Positions 1 through 8,485 of a DNA stretch of 8,485 nt are shown piece by piece. The DNA is taken from positions 1-8,485 of the forward strand of contig JAJYOS010000237.1 of NCBI GenBank assembly GCA_021796055.1. Direction: 5' to 3'. The DNA comes from Bacteroidota bacterium (GTDB lineage: Bacteria; Bacteroidota; Kryptoniia; Kryptoniales; JAKASW01). A program made the translations under genes and the position numbers. The notes below the pieces were generated by a model. It ran no database searches and was not told the DNA's origin. It worked only from the letters and a program-made list of their open reading frames with translations. The number at the start of each line of letters is the position of its first letter. Within the stretch, counting starts at the first letter, position 1.

Positions 1-14
1 TGCATGGACGTGGC

Positions 15-47
15 ACATCGGCGGTCCGAGCACGAACCGCCGAATGT
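15..47 (-). other. Strong hairpin downstream of tkt, possible transcript end without U-tract
   Basis: The arms 18-28 and 33-43 are inverted repeats of 11 bases enclosing a 4-base loop (29-32). Their single mismatch is a G-U wobble in minus-strand RNA but an A-C clash in plus-strand RNA, so the structure favours the tkt transcript. Past a one-base bulge (44), 15-17 and 45-47 add three more pairs. The hairpin begins 12-16 bases after the tkt stop. No U-run follows in the bases left in the window, so it is not a classical intrinsic terminator. It could protect a 3' end, pause polymerase or belong to the leader of a following gene. No gene is supportable in positions 1-59. Confidence 0.5.
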
Positions 48-59
48 CCGCTTCAATTT

Positions 60-2054
60 CTACTTCAGCAGTTTTTCCACCGCCGCAACGACCGCCTCGC
101 TCGTTATTCCGTATTCCTTCATAACTATCGGTCCGGGCGCTGAGGCGCCGAACTTATCGATCCCTATTGAGATTCCTTTGTCGCCAACGTACCGGCTCCA
201 TCCCTTTGTGATGCCTGCTTCGATGGAGACCCTCTTCGTCACGGACGAAGGTAGAACTGATTCGCGGTACTTCTCGTCCTGCTGGTCAAATACTTCCCAG
301 CTCGGCATGCTGATGAGTCTCACTTTCTTTCCACTGGCAGCAAGCTGCTCATACGCCGCCATGGCGACTGAGACTTCGCTGCCGGTGGCGATTATTATCG
401 CATCGGGTTTGCCCGATTCGGCCAATACGTACGCGCCATTCTGAAGTCCTTCGGCGCCGGAATATTTCTTCGCGTCTATTACAGGAAGTTTCTGCCTGGT
501 GAGCGCCAACGCGACTGGTCCTTTCTTATAATTTATGGCAAACTTCCATGCTTCCGCAGTTTCGTTCGCGTCCGCCGGGCGCACGAAGACCATATTCGGA
601 ATATCCCGGAGGACCATGAAATGCTCTATGGGCTGGTGCGTCGGCCCGTCCTCGCCGAGACCGATACTATCGTGTGTGAAGACGTAAATCGTCCGGAAGC
701 GCGATAGGGCGGCGAGTCTTATAGGCGGGCGCATGTAATCAGAAAAGACGAGGAATGTTGCGCCGAACGGGATGAGCCCGCCGTGAGCAGCCATGCCGTT
801 CATTATCGCACCCATGCCATGCTCGCGGATTCCAAAGTGGAAGTTTCGTCCAAGCCTGTCGGTTGCCGAGAAAGATCCGGTGTCTTTCATTATGGTGTCG
901 GTTGACGGTGAGAGGTCGGCGGCGCCGCCGAGGAAGTTCTTCACCTTCGGCCCGAAAGCGTTCATGACCTTCCCGGATGCTGACCTCGTGGCCACTTGTC
1001 CGGCGGCAGGATCAAACACCGGTACGTCCTTGAAAGCATCCGCAGGCACTTCTCCTGACATCCATGCGAGAAATTCCTTAGCAAGATCGGGATATTTCTT
1101 CTTGTACTCTTCGAACAGTTTGGTCCAACTATCCTCGAATTTCTTACCCGTATCGGCGCAGCCGCGAAACACCTTCAGCGCTTCATCGGGAACTAAGAAC
1201 TTCGGTTCGAGAGGCCATCCGAGATTCTTCTTTGTCAACTCGACTTCCTTATCGCCGAGCGGCGAGCCGTGTGCTTCGCCGGTATCCTGCTTGTTCGGTG
1301 AACCATAACCGATATGTGTTCTGACTGCAATGACTGACGGTTTGTCCTTAACCGCTTTGGCAGCCTCGATCGCCTTCGCGATTGCATCGAGGTCGTTGCC
1401 ATCCGAAACACGCTGAGTATGCCAGCCGTAGGCCGCATAGCGAGCGAGGACATCCTCGCTGAAAGCAATGTCCGTCTTCCCTTCTATGGTGATGTGGTTA
1501 TCGTCGTAGAAAACCACCAACTTGCCGAGCTTGAGATGCCCCGCTATAGAGCTCGCTTCGCTGGTAATCCCTTCCATCATGCAGCCGTCGCCGGAGATCG
1601 CGTAGGTATAGTGGTCCACTATCTTAAATCCGTCGCGGTTGAAATATGCTGCTAGATGTTCTTCGGCTATCGCCATCCCGACCGCGTTGCCGAGTCCCTG
1701 CCCGAGCGGACCGGTTGTGGTTTCCACTCCAGGCGTGAGTCCGTATTCCGGATGCCCCGGCGTGATACTCCCGTACTGCCTGAAATTTTTCAGGTCATCC
1801 AGTGAAACTTTGTAGCCGGTCAGATGAAGGAGCGAATACAAAAGCATGGAGCCATGTCCTGCGGAGAGAACAAACCTGTCACGGTCGGCCCATTTTGGAT
1901 TACCGGGATTATGCTTCAGATATTTTGTCCACAGAAGATATCCGATTGGCGCAGTACCCATCGGCATTCCCGGGTGACCCGAATTTGCCTTCTGCACCGC
2001 GTCGACCGCCAGAAATCTTATTGTATTGATGCATTGCTCTTCAAGTTTTGTCAT
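60..2054 (-). CDS. tkt: Transketolase
   Basis: This cytoplasmic enzyme (EC 2.2.1.1) transfers two-carbon ketol units between sugar phosphates, using thiamine diphosphate and Mg2+, in the non-oxidative pentose phosphate pathway. At 664 residues it is the normal full-length type. The N-terminal ThDP domain shows SGHPGMPMG at 25-33 (His27), [10 protein letters not shown] at 64-73, TTGPLGQG at 113-120, and the ThDP-Mg motif from GDG at 155-157 to Asn186 (FYDDNHITI). The pyrimidine domain shows [16 protein letters not shown] at 405-420 with the catalytic Glu411, then [20 protein letters not shown] at 459-478 including His461 and His473, and ALTRQ at 517-521. The C-terminal domain runs from about 535 ([35 protein letters not shown]). 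The start lies 16 bases after the glgP stop with AGAGG ten bases upstream. Nothing is truncated or missing. It is the last gene of the visible block, and a strong hairpin follows its stop. Confidence 0.97.
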   Translation of the reverse strand: MTKLEEQCINTIRFLAVDAVQKANSGHPGMPMGTAPIGYLLWTKYLKHNPGNPKWADRDRFVLSAGHGSMLLYSLLHLTGYKVSLDDLKNFRQYGSITPGHPEYGLTPGVETTTGPLGQGLGNAVGMAIAEEHLAAYFNRDGFKIVDHYTYAISGDGCMMEGITSEASSIAGHLKLGKLVVFYDDNHITIEGKTDIAFSEDVLARYAAYGWHTQRVSDGNDLDAIAKAIEAAKAVKDKPSVIAVRTHIGYGSPNKQDTGEAHGSPLGDKEVELTKKNLGWPLEPKFLVPDEALKVFRGCADTGKKFEDSWTKLFEEYKKKYPDLAKEFLAWMSGEVPADAFKDVPVFDPAAGQVATRSASGKVMNAFGPKVKNFLGGAADLSPSTDTIMKDTGSFSATDRLGRNFHFGIREHGMGAIMNGMAAHGGLIPFGATFLVFSDYMRPPIRLAALSRFRTIYVFTHDSIGLGEDGPTHQPIEHFMVLRDIPNMVFVRPADANETAEAWKFAINYKKGPVALALTRQKLPVIDAKKYSGAEGLQNGAYVLAESGKPDAIIIATGSEVSVAMAAYEQLAASGKKVRLISMPSWEVFDQQDEKYRESVLPSSVTKRVSIEAGITKGWSRYVGDKGISIGIDKFGASAPGPIVMKEYGITSEAVVAAVEKLLK

Positions 2055-2064
2055 TTTGTTCCGA

Positions 2065-2069
2065 CCTCT
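2065..2069 (-). promoter_or_regulatory. Shine-Dalgarno for tkt
   Basis: The minus strand reads AGAGG directly after the glgP stop codon and ten bases before the tkt ATG. It is somewhat distant but the only candidate in the 16-base gap, and it supports the ATG at 2052-2054. Confidence 0.6.
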
Positions 2070-2070
2070 C

Positions 2071-4185
2071 TTACTTTGCTAGGTAATACTTGGTTACGTA
2101 TTCTCTCACCATTCTATCTGTATTATATATCGGCGCTATAGTCCTTATAGAATCTTTTATCATCTTGATCCATTTCAGAGGCAAGCCGGATGCGACTCTA
2201 TCGTAAAACAGGGGGATGACCTTGTTCTCGATCACGTCATAAAGATTTGCCGCATCGATTTTGTCCTGCTGATCCACGGAAAGCTGAGAATCCTTGTCTT
2301 CTCCAATTGAGAATCCGTTCTTTCCGTTGTACGCTTCCCTCCACCAGCCATCCATGACACTGCAATTCAACCCTCCGTTGAGAATGACTTTCTGTCCGCT
2401 GGTACCGCTTGCCTCCAAAGGACGTCGGGGGTTGTTTAACCATAAATCGCATCCGGCGATCAACTGTCTGGCCACGGCCATGTCATAATCTTCCAGGAAG
2501 ACGACCCTGCCGGTAAATCTTGGGTCGCGGCTGAGACGTATGACCTGCTGAATGAAAGCTTTGCCAGCATCGTCTCTCGGATGAGCCTTGCCGCTGAAAA
2601 TAATTTGAATCGGCCGCTTGGGATCGCCAAGTATTCGCGCCGCCCTATCCATATCTGTGAAAATCAACGGGGCCCGTTTGTACGTGGCGAATCTTCGTGA
2701 AAACCCGATCGTAAGCGCATCCGCGGATAGAATTTTCTCAACCCAGTCCGACGAGTTACCGTATCTGATCTGCTGCTTCCGCATTTTCTCACGGACGAAT
2801 TCGATCAACCTCCGACGAAGTGTGTAGCGAAGCGCCCATATCTCCTCGTCAGGGAGCTTCGCAATCGCGGCTTTCCATGACGCTGGTTGCGTGATCTTTT
2901 CGTGCCATTTGGGTCCGATTGAATTTTCGTATAGCGCTCTTGCTTCCATTGACAGCCATGTCAGGTTGTGGATACCATTAGTGATATGCCCAATCGGGAC
3001 TTGTTCCGCCTTCTTTCCAGGGTAGAGCCCAGTCCACATTTGTCTGCTCACCCTGCCGTTCAACTCACTAACCGCATTTGCTCCCCGGCTCATCTTTAGA
3101 GCAAGGACCGTCATGCAGAATGACTCGGCTTTATCTGAAGGATTCACTCGTCCGTACCCCATAAACTCATCAAGTGAAATCCCGAGCGAAGAGACGAACC
3201 CGCTCAGACTGAAGTTAATCAGGTCTTGCGTGAACCTGTCATGCCCCGCGGCCACCGGTGTGTGGGTCGTGAAGACGCACTTTTTCTTAACCTCTTCAAC
3301 CGCCCGGTGAATACTCTTCCCCAGCAGCATCTGCTCATGAAGGAGTTCCAGGGTAAGAAAGGCGGAGTGCCCTTCGTTCATATGATAGACTGCCGGTTCA
3401 TATTCGAGCGTCCTCAGGATTTTCGCGCCGCCAATGCCGAGGATAATCTCCTGGGAAATTCTAGTTGTGCTGTCGCCGCCGTAAACCCTGGAGGTCAGGT
3501 CACGGTAATGCTCCTCGTTCTCCGGCAGGTTAGTCTCGAGAAGATAAAGGATGGATCGCCCCACAAGCACCTTGTAAGCCGCTACCGAGACGAGGCTTCT
3601 TCCTATTTGGACTTGCACCTTTGCGAGGTTTCCTCCTTCATCCGTTACCGGCGTGATCGGGAGGTTAGTATAATCATGCTGAGCGTACTCTTCCAGTTGC
3701 CACCCTTCGCTGTTGATACGCTGAGTGAAATAGCCCTGTCTGTAGAAGAGCGTCACCCCGATAAAATTAAGTCCGATATCGCTCGCGCTCTTTGTGTGAT
3801 CGCCGGAGAGGATTCCCAATCCGCCCGAATAGATCGGAAGGCTCTCGTGAATTCCTATCTCGGCGCTGAAGTATGCGACGGGGTGTTTTTCAAATTTCTT
3901 CAGCATCTGAGGTGGAGTATTGACCTTCGCGATGTACCGGCAGAGAGAATCGTAACATGAGTTGAGCTCGGTAAGAGTTTCTTTATTCAAGAGGCGGGAA
4001 TGAAGCTCTTGATCACTGATCTCATTCAGCACCGCAATCGGGTTGTGGCTGGACCGGTCCCATACGCGTGGACTAAGTTTGGCAAAGAACTGTTGCGTTG
4101 GACAGTCAAAGGCCCACCGCATGTTATGTGCCAGTTCATATACTTTTTTTCTTTCGTCGGCAAAATGAAACGACTTTTGAGTCAT
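2071..4185 (-). CDS. glgP: Alpha-glucan (glycogen/maltodextrin) phosphorylase, GT35 with N-terminal DUF3417
   Basis: This PLP-dependent enzyme (EC 2.4.1.1) cleaves alpha-1,4-glucan with phosphate to give glucose-1-phosphate in the cytoplasm. Residues about 10-95 form the DUF3417 domain ([11 protein letters not shown] at 17-27, HNPIAVL at 47-53). The GT35 core then follows: [10 protein letters not shown] at 103-112, [12 protein letters not shown] at 119-130, MNEGHSAF at 269-276, [11 protein letters not shown] at 308-318, and [10 protein letters not shown] at 401-410. The phosphate-site Arg498 and Lys503 lie in [10 protein letters not shown], and EASGTSGQK at 591-599 holds the PLP lysine, Lys599. 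[12 protein letters not shown] at 604-615 is typical of the TIGR02094 branch. All expected catalytic elements are present. At 704 residues it is compact: about 105 residues follow the PLP lysine, against about 160 in muscle phosphorylase. The start is 12 bases after the SDR stop. The next in-frame ATG (residue 22) falls inside the conserved DUF3417 motif, so the first ATG is preferred. The glucan substrate is not decided by sequence. Confidence 0.95.
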   Translation of the reverse strand: MTQKSFHFADERKKVYELAHNMRWAFDCPTQQFFAKLSPRVWDRSSHNPIAVLNEISDQELHSRLLNKETLTELNSCYDSLCRYIAKVNTPPQMLKKFEKHPVAYFSAEIGIHESLPIYSGGLGILSGDHTKSASDIGLNFIGVTLFYRQGYFTQRINSEGWQLEEYAQHDYTNLPITPVTDEGGNLAKVQVQIGRSLVSVAAYKVLVGRSILYLLETNLPENEEHYRDLTSRVYGGDSTTRISQEIILGIGGAKILRTLEYEPAVYHMNEGHSAFLTLELLHEQMLLGKSIHRAVEEVKKKCVFTTHTPVAAGHDRFTQDLINFSLSGFVSSLGISLDEFMGYGRVNPSDKAESFCMTVLALKMSRGANAVSELNGRVSRQMWTGLYPGKKAEQVPIGHITNGIHNLTWLSMEARALYENSIGPKWHEKITQPASWKAAIAKLPDEEIWALRYTLRRRLIEFVREKMRKQQIRYGNSSDWVEKILSADALTIGFSRRFATYKRAPLIFTDMDRAARILGDPKRPIQIIFSGKAHPRDDAGKAFIQQVIRLSRDPRFTGRVVFLEDYDMAVARQLIAGCDLWLNNPRRPLEASGTSGQKVILNGGLNCSVMDGWWREAYNGKNGFSIGEDKDSQLSVDQQDKIDAANLYDVIENKVIPLFYDRVASGLPLKWIKMIKDSIRTIAPIYNTDRMVREYVTKYYLAK

Positions 4186-4187
4186 AT

Positions 4188-4193
4188 CTCCTC
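4188..4193 (-). promoter_or_regulatory. Closely spaced Shine-Dalgarno for glgP
   Basis: The minus strand reads GAGGAG between the SDR stop and the glgP ATG. Only two bases separate it from the start codon (four if GAGG alone pairs), which is tighter than usual. With the 12-base intergenic gap, re-initiation by ribosomes finishing the SDR gene is plausible. Confidence 0.6.
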
Positions 4194-4197
4194 GGGG

Positions 4198-5277
4198 TCA
4201 AATAAGGATACCTTGCAGTTCTTCTTCGCTGTGCGCTTTAAAGAATTTAATCAAATTGGGCAAATACTCCGTGAATTTCGGGCAGGATATTTTATGATTC
4301 TTCAAAACTGAAGCAGTTTCACCTGACTCATAGTGAATGTCATGAACGAAGTAATCTATAAGTTGAGACGGCATCCGGTAGATGGATCGCACCGGTTTAA
4401 ACTTCATCGCAGCCTTCGCCACTCCGGGGGGTAGCGGATAGCTCATGAAAGACTTTCCGAGTGACCGCGCTAAAAGGAGTTGAATCTCGGCAACCTTCAT
4501 CGGTGAAGGATCGGTAAGATGAAAAGTCTTCCCTATTGCCGCGGGATCTCCATGCAACGCCGCCATCGCGCCCACAACATAATCGATTGGTACCAGATTC
4601 ACTTCTGTCTTCCCGCTCCCAATCTTCGGAAATGGAAAACCGTTGGGGAGGGCATTCATAGTAAGAAGAGCGTAATATGGTCCGTCATATTTCACGGTCT
4701 CGCCGGTCTGTGAATGTCCCACTACTATGCCGGGTCTGTAAATGGTCCACGGTATTGCTTTCGATTCCCTGACGATTTTTTCTGCAAGGAATTTCGTCTC
4801 TTCATAGTAATTCTTGAACCGCTGACCAAGGTCGAAGTCGTTTTCCGAGAAGGTCCCCTTGTGCGTACCGGAAACATACGCGGTGCTCACGTAGTCGAAG
4901 CGCGCCAAATTCCTGCACCTCGCCGCAAAATTGATAACGTTCCTCGTTCCATCGACGTTGATAAGCATCCCTTTGTTTCGCTGGACGGCCAGGTCATATG
5001 CCGCCGCCAGGTGGAATATATCGGTGATTTCATTTGTGTCCAGAGCCCCTTCGTCAATTCCCAGATTATCAACGGTTATGTCGCCGAACACAAACCGCAT
5101 CCTTGATGCCGCAGCCGGCAATTCATCGTACAATTTGCCTCTGTAAGTCTCCGCGGCGTGAAGAAACTTCTGCTGAATAAGCGCAACAATCTCCAGACTA
5201 TCGTCTCGCCTAATTAACTCACTGACGAGCCTTCCCCCTACGAAGCCTGGAAATCCTGTAATGAATAATTTGCTCAT
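4198..5277 (-). CDS. Extended SDR-family oxidoreductase, thioester/fatty-acyl reductase-like (NAD_binding_4 type)
   Basis: This is a 359-residue NAD(P)-dependent reductase with a full extended-SDR fold. The N-terminus has the Rossmann motif TGFPGFVG at residues 7-14, followed by GDITVDNLG at 65-73, FHLAA at 88-92, NVDGTRNVI at 107-115, YVSTAYVSG at 129-137 (Ser131/Thr132 at the active site), the YxxxK pair Tyr158/Lys162, and IYRPGIVVG at 179-187. The stretch VNLVPIDYVVGAM at 226-238 is typical of the male-sterility/thioester-reductase branch (PF07993), which reduces acyl thioesters or acyl-CoA to aldehydes or alcohols. There is no adenylation, carrier-protein or sterile C-terminal domain, so it stands alone and its substrate cannot be named; a nucleotide-sugar epimerase-like role is the main alternative. 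Its ATG overlaps the stop of the membrane gene (ATGA), with a strong AAGGAGG upstream, so the two are probably translationally coupled. The chain continues well past the Rossmann core to an amphipathic C-terminus. Confidence 0.87.
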   Translation of the reverse strand: MSKLFITGFPGFVGGRLVSELIRRDDSLEIVALIQQKFLHAAETYRGKLYDELPAAASRMRFVFGDITVDNLGIDEGALDTNEITDIFHLAAAYDLAVQRNKGMLINVDGTRNVINFAARCRNLARFDYVSTAYVSGTHKGTFSENDFDLGQRFKNYYEETKFLAEKIVRESKAIPWTIYRPGIVVGHSQTGETVKYDGPYYALLTMNALPNGFPFPKIGSGKTEVNLVPIDYVVGAMAALHGDPAAIGKTFHLTDPSPMKVAEIQLLLARSLGKSFMSYPLPPGVAKAAMKFKPVRSIYRMPSQLIDYFVHDIHYESGETASVLKNHKISCPKFTEYLPNLIKFFKAHSEEELQGILI

Positions 5278-6098
5278 GACAGTACCCTCCTTTTTAAGTT
5301 AGCGTGCGCGAGTTCCGCCCCGACTATGAACACAGTCGCCGAGTAAAATATCCAGATCAAAAGCCCGACTATGATCTCAATGGTACCGTAGACCTGGCTA
5401 AGTGTGGAAGCATGTGTTATGTATACGGCGAAGAAGCTCTTCGACAACTCGAACAGTACTGCCGCCCAAAAGGCTCCAAACGCTGCCGGCGCGGATCCGA
5501 GCTTCCCGTAAGAAATGAACCGGTATATTGAAAAGTAAAGCAGGAACGTCAGTCCAAGTCCGGACATGAGCGGAACCGCGGTTCTGACAAGAGCCAGCCG
5601 AAAATGACCGTGCGGCAAATTTAACGCGACATCCCGTACAACTGCGAAGAAAGCGGTTACCACGGTACTGGCGGTCAGAAAGAATCCCGCAATAATCAGT
5701 ATGCGAAGATCGTAGAGTGTCTGCTTGAAGTAAGACAGATTAGCCTCGATTCCAAACACTTTGAAAACTGATTTGCGAAGGGTACCGATGAGGCCGAGCG
5801 AAGTCCACAGGAATCCGACGAAACCGATGATGCCATAAATATCTTTGTGGCGTGCGAAAACGTCAGCCCTCACCACGATAAACCGCCTCACTTCATCCAG
5901 CGAGTGGAGGCGCCTCGGTAGGGCGTAGAAGCTCAGGACATTTATTTGTTTCAGAAGAGTCTCACGTGACAGGAAAGTCCCGAGCACCCACATGATCAGA
6001 AGTGTAGTCGGTATCAAACAGAGTACAAACTGGAAGGAAAGTCCCGAGGCATAGAAAAACACGTCATCCGCGAAATAATCCCGGGTCACGGATTTCAA
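5274..6098 (-). CDS. YihY/BrkB (UPF0761) family inner-membrane protein
   Basis: This is an integral membrane protein of the YihY/BrkB family (once misnamed ribonuclease BN); its molecular role is not established. From the TTG at 6098 it has 274 residues and about six hydrophobic segments, near 18-41, 87-106, 132-155, 171-191, 203-225 and 238-262. The final segment carries the family-like pattern VYGTIEIIVGLLIWIFYSA followed by FIVGAELAHAN. The short N-terminal region before the first segment (RDYFADDVFFYASGLSFQF) matches the acidic/aromatic lead-in of the family. The start is uncertain. No ATG exists between purL and this point and the TTG has no Shine-Dalgarno. The frame stays open to a TAG at 6165-6167 and encodes family-like residues (FFGRLWHVISYY) upstream. 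A CTG at 6141-6143, preceded by AAAGGTAGG, would give 289 residues. The gene ends in a 4-nt overlap with the next gene. Family assignment is firm; the start is not. Confidence 0.88.
   Translation of the reverse strand: MKSVTRDYFADDVFFYASGLSFQFVLCLIPTTLLIMWVLGTFLSRETLLKQINVLSFYALPRRLHSLDEVRRFIVVRADVFARHKDIYGIIGFVGFLWTSLGLIGTLRKSVFKVFGIEANLSYFKQTLYDLRILIIAGFFLTASTVVTAFFAVVRDVALNLPHGHFRLALVRTAVPLMSGLGLTFLLYFSIYRFISYGKLGSAPAAFGAFWAAVLFELSKSFFAVYITHASTLSQVYGTIEIIVGLLIWIFYSATVFIVGAELAHANLKRRVLS
5286..5292 (-). promoter_or_regulatory. Strong Shine-Dalgarno for the SDR gene, inside the end of the YihY-family gene
   Basis: The minus strand reads AAGGAGG, a near-complete match to the 16S rRNA anti-Shine-Dalgarno, eight bases before the ATG at 5275-5277. 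It lies within the last codons of the upstream membrane gene, whose TGA overlaps the ATG. This settles the SDR start. Confidence 0.85.
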
Positions 6099-6149
6099 GT
6101 AATAAGAAATGACGTGCCAAAGTCTGCCGAAAAAGACCCGCAGGGATGA

Positions 6150-6158
6150 CCTACCTTT
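6150..6158 (-). promoter_or_regulatory. Candidate ribosome binding site for an upstream CTG start of the YihY-family gene
   Basis: The minus strand reads AAAGGTAGG here, six bases before an in-frame CTG at 6141-6143. It is the best purine-rich stretch between purL and the membrane gene, while the TTG at 6096-6098 has only T-rich sequence before it. This supports translation beginning upstream of the TTG, at CTG or another non-standard codon. CTG starts are rare, so this is a suggestion from the sequence and not a firm call. Confidence 0.35.
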
Positions 6159-6204
6159 CAGCCACTATTTCTTTTGTTGACGATTTCGCGCGACTACTCC
6201 CGCA

Positions 6205-8460
6205 CTAGGCGGAAACAGGAAGAACAAACTTCGAAGGCAACACGCCGTAATAAACCAAGGCAAGTTCACGCACACCGATAAGAATCGTCTCATTTATCTG
6301 AAGGCTATCGCCAGAGACCACTCCTATGACTTCGATCGGTAATTTCAAGGATTTTGCGAGCGCGAGGACTTCGTCAGCTTTTGCGGAATCGTATGATATC
6401 ACGACCCTGCCGTCTCCCTCGGAGAAAAGATCAACGTCTCGCCGTGAAACGAAATCCATCGCGATCTTTGCGCCCAGCATTCGTTCGCGATTCATTATGC
6501 AGCACTCGGCCAGCGCAACAGCCAGACCTCCCTCAGATACGTCATGCGCCGAATGAATGATTTCACCCAAAGCGCTCTCCTGAAGAAACGAATGGAGGCC
6601 GCGTTCGTAAGCGTAATCGATCTCAGGAACCTTGCCGCCGACGATCTCGTGTATAACCTTCAAGTATTCACTTCCGCCAACCTCGCGGCGGTTCGTGCCA
6701 ATAACGGCGATAACGTCTCCTTCTAACGCGAAGGCGGATCGCAAGGCTTTCGAGGCATCATTGATAACCCCGAGCATCCCGATGACAGGAGTAGGATATA
6801 CGGTCCTGTTCGGACTCTCGTTATAGAAGCTGACGTTCCCTCCGGTTACCGGAGTCTCAAGTTCAGAGCATGCTCTGGATATGCCTTTGATAGCCTGTTC
6901 AAATTGATAATAGACGTCCGGTTTGTAAGGATTACCGAAGTTGAGACAATTCGTTATGGCAACCGGCTTTCCGCCTGCGCAGGCGACGTTCCTTGCCGAT
7001 TCGACGACGGCGTGTTCCGCACCCACTTCTGGATTTAGATAAACGTACCTCGCGTTGCAGTCAGTCTTCACGACCAAACCGCGCTTCTTCCCTTCCTCGC
7101 TCTTCGCCCAACGTTCGAGTCTTATAACTGCCGCGTCCCCTTCGCCGGGCTGGACCACCGTGTTCGTCTGGACCATGTAATCATATTGCTCGAACACATA
7201 ATGTTTCGCGGAAATATTCGGTGAAGCGAGGAGCCTCTTCAGTACGTCGCTGTAATCCTTCGGCTCCGGTATCGAGCTCGTGTCAACCGATGCCAGTTTA
7301 TCCAGGTAGTCCGGTCTTTTGCTCTCCCGAACGTAGACCGGAGCGCCTTCTCCAAGAGCGAGCGTCTTGGAAGGAATGTCCGCCTCAAGTTTTCCGAAGC
7401 GGCGAATTCGAAGTATTCCGTCCGGAGTCACCTTACCGATAACCTCCGCGTTCAAATCCCACTTTGAGAAAATCTTCTTAATCGCGCTCTCGTTTTCCGG
7501 CGTCACGATGACAAGCATTCTTTCCTGCGATTCGGAGAGCATTATCTCGTAGGCGGACATATCCGCTTCACGCAGAGGAACGAGATCGAGATTGATATCC
7601 ATGCCCGTGCTCCCCTTGGCGCTCATCTCCGAAGTAGAGCACGCGATTCCCGCGGCCCCCATGTCTTGTATGCCGACCACAAGGCCCGCCTCGATAGCTT
7701 CCAGTGTCGCTTCAAGGAGAAGCTTTTCGGTAAACGGATCGCCGACCTGCACGGAAGGACGCTTCGCCTCCGACGCCTCGGAAATATCTTCTGATGCGAA
7801 AGTGGCCCCATGTATTCCGTCACGGCCCGTAGAGGAGCCGACTATCATGACAAGATTTCCTACTCCGGTCGACGCGGCCTTCGCGACACGGTCATGCCTA
7901 ACTATTCCAACCGCCATCGCATTGACGAGCGGATTCTCGTCGTAACATTTATCGAAATAGATTTCCCCCGCAACAGTCGGAACGCCGAACGCGTTGCCGT
8001 AATCGGCGATACCCTTGACGATCCCTTCAAGCAAATACTTGACGCGTGGACTATCAGGGTTCCCGAAACGCAGAGAATCAAGCGCGGCAACGGGCCTCGC
8101 ACCCATTGTAAAAATGTCGCGTAGTATTCCGCCGACTCCTGTCGCGGCTCCCTGGTACGGTTCCACCGCACTTGGATGATTGTGACTCTCAATCTTGAAA
8201 GCAACCGCCAGTCCGTCCCCTATATCGACAAGACCTGCGTTCTCCTCACCCGCGCTTACCAGAAGATTTCTTCCAGACCTCGGGAGCTTCTTCAGCTGAA
8301 GTATGGAATTCTTATAGCTGGCATGCTCTGACCACATGACCGAATAAACGCCGAGCTCTGTGTATGTTGGGGTTCGGCCAAGTATTTTCTTTATTCCTTC
8401 AAATTCTTCTGAGGTCAGCCCCATACTCTGGGCGACCTGCAAGGTAACTTCTATTTCCAT
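6205..8460 (-). CDS. purL: Phosphoribosylformylglycinamidine synthase, small-type PurL (FGAM synthase subunit II)
   Basis: This cytoplasmic enzyme (EC 6.3.5.3) carries out the ATP-dependent conversion of FGAR to FGAM in de novo purine synthesis. At 751 residues it is the small bacterial type, close to the B. subtilis protein. It lacks the fused glutaminase domain, so it should need separate PurS and PurQ subunits, which are not in this window. Visible motifs in order: [10 protein letters not shown] at about residues 43-52, with the conserved catalytic-region His46; [18 protein letters not shown] at 91-108; [13 protein letters not shown] at 131-143; [13 protein letters not shown] at 212-224; GIQDMGAAG at 263-271; LSESQERML at 308-316; [10 protein letters not shown] at 467-476; [10 protein letters not shown] at 540-549; [14 protein letters not shown] at 639-652. 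These cover both PurM-like halves, so the gene looks intact. The ATG start gives the usual N-terminus, but no clear Shine-Dalgarno is seen in the 25 bases before it. One oddity is Ala47 where relatives usually have Cys (SEHCSYK). It is the first gene of the visible block. Confidence 0.97.
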   Translation of the reverse strand: MEIEVTLQVAQSMGLTSEEFEGIKKILGRTPTYTELGVYSVMWSEHASYKNSILQLKKLPRSGRNLLVSAGEENAGLVDIGDGLAVAFKIESHNHPSAVEPYQGAATGVGGILRDIFTMGARPVAALDSLRFGNPDSPRVKYLLEGIVKGIADYGNAFGVPTVAGEIYFDKCYDENPLVNAMAVGIVRHDRVAKAASTGVGNLVMIVGSSTGRDGIHGATFASEDISEASEAKRPSVQVGDPFTEKLLLEATLEAIEAGLVVGIQDMGAAGIACSTSEMSAKGSTGMDINLDLVPLREADMSAYEIMLSESQERMLVIVTPENESAIKKIFSKWDLNAEVIGKVTPDGILRIRRFGKLEADIPSKTLALGEGAPVYVRESKRPDYLDKLASVDTSSIPEPKDYSDVLKRLLASPNISAKHYVFEQYDYMVQTNTVVQPGEGDAAVIRLERWAKSEEGKKRGLVVKTDCNARYVYLNPEVGAEHAVVESARNVACAGGKPVAITNCLNFGNPYKPDVYYQFEQAIKGISRACSELETPVTGGNVSFYNESPNRTVYPTPVIGMLGVINDASKALRSAFALEGDVIAVIGTNRREVGGSEYLKVIHEIVGGKVPEIDYAYERGLHSFLQESALGEIIHSAHDVSEGGLAVALAECCIMNRERMLGAKIAMDFVSRRDVDLFSEGDGRVVISYDSAKADEVLALAKSLKLPIEVIGVVSGDSLQINETILIGVRELALVYYGVLPSKFVLPVSA

Positions 8461-8485
8461 TATTAATCGCCAATCTAAGTCAGGT

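Noticed and set aside
1..18. ATG on the minus strand at 16-18 as the start of a gene after tkt
   Set aside because: Only six codons remain in the window, it sits on the hairpin arm and it has no clear ribosome site.
4..444. Open frame of 146 codons on the plus strand at the left end
   Set aside because: Most of it is antisense to the C-terminal domain of transketolase, and it resembles no known family.
793..1308. Open frame of 171 codons on the plus strand inside tkt
   Set aside because: It is antisense to well-conserved transketolase sequence and its product has no family resemblance.
3226..3960. Open frame of 244 codons on the plus strand inside glgP
   Set aside because: It lies wholly antisense to a clear phosphorylase, begins at TTG and its product shows no recognisable domain. 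It is best explained as a shadow of the codon pattern of glgP.
6130..6145. CCC-TGC-GGG followed shortly by a run of five T on the minus strand, resembling a terminator after purL
   Set aside because: The stem is only three pairs, too weak for intrinsic termination, and it lies within the probable coding extension of the YihY-family gene.
8461..8485. End of a preceding gene (TAG at 8475-8477 on the minus strand), perhaps purQ or purS
   Set aside because: Only 25 bases are available. A stop codon in one frame is expected by chance and no protein can be recognised.

Overview
The window is a compact, single-direction gene block from a bacterial chromosome. All five genes lie on the minus strand and are transcribed from the right end to the left: purL (FGAM synthase, small type), a YihY/BrkB-family inner-membrane protein, an extended short-chain dehydrogenase/reductase resembling thioester or fatty-acyl reductases, glgP (alpha-glucan phosphorylase with an N-terminal DUF3417 domain) and tkt (transketolase). 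About 98 percent of the bases are coding. The junctions are about 40-110 nt (purL to the membrane gene, depending on its start), a 4-nt ATGA overlap, 12 nt and 16 nt. This is the geometry of one operon, at least from the membrane gene to tkt. I see no tRNA, rRNA, CRISPR array, insertion sequence, phage gene or long repeat, and no non-coding stretch over 300 bases.

Organism: the small PurL (which needs separate PurS and PurQ), the DUF3417-type phosphorylase, canonical AGGAGG-like ribosome binding sites and roughly balanced base composition fit a free-living bacterium. My tentative guess is the Bacteroidota/Chlorobi/Ignavibacteria side of the FCB group. This rests on protein resemblance from memory and is weak.

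How the genes could work together (inference): GlgP releases glucose-1-phosphate from stored glucan. Transketolase moves carbon between glycolysis and the pentose phosphate pathway, which supplies ribose-5-phosphate for PRPP. PurL works in the purine pathway that consumes PRPP. The membrane protein and the reductase have no obvious place in that scheme and may simply be carried in the same transcript.

The window looks like ordinary core metabolism, and I found no undescribed defence, mobile or regulatory system. The points most worth a second look are: the membrane gene has no ATG, and its family-like reading frame runs upstream of the only GTG/TTG start; a stand-alone acyl/thioester-reductase-like SDR is translationally coupled to it; and a strong hairpin without a U-tract follows tkt.
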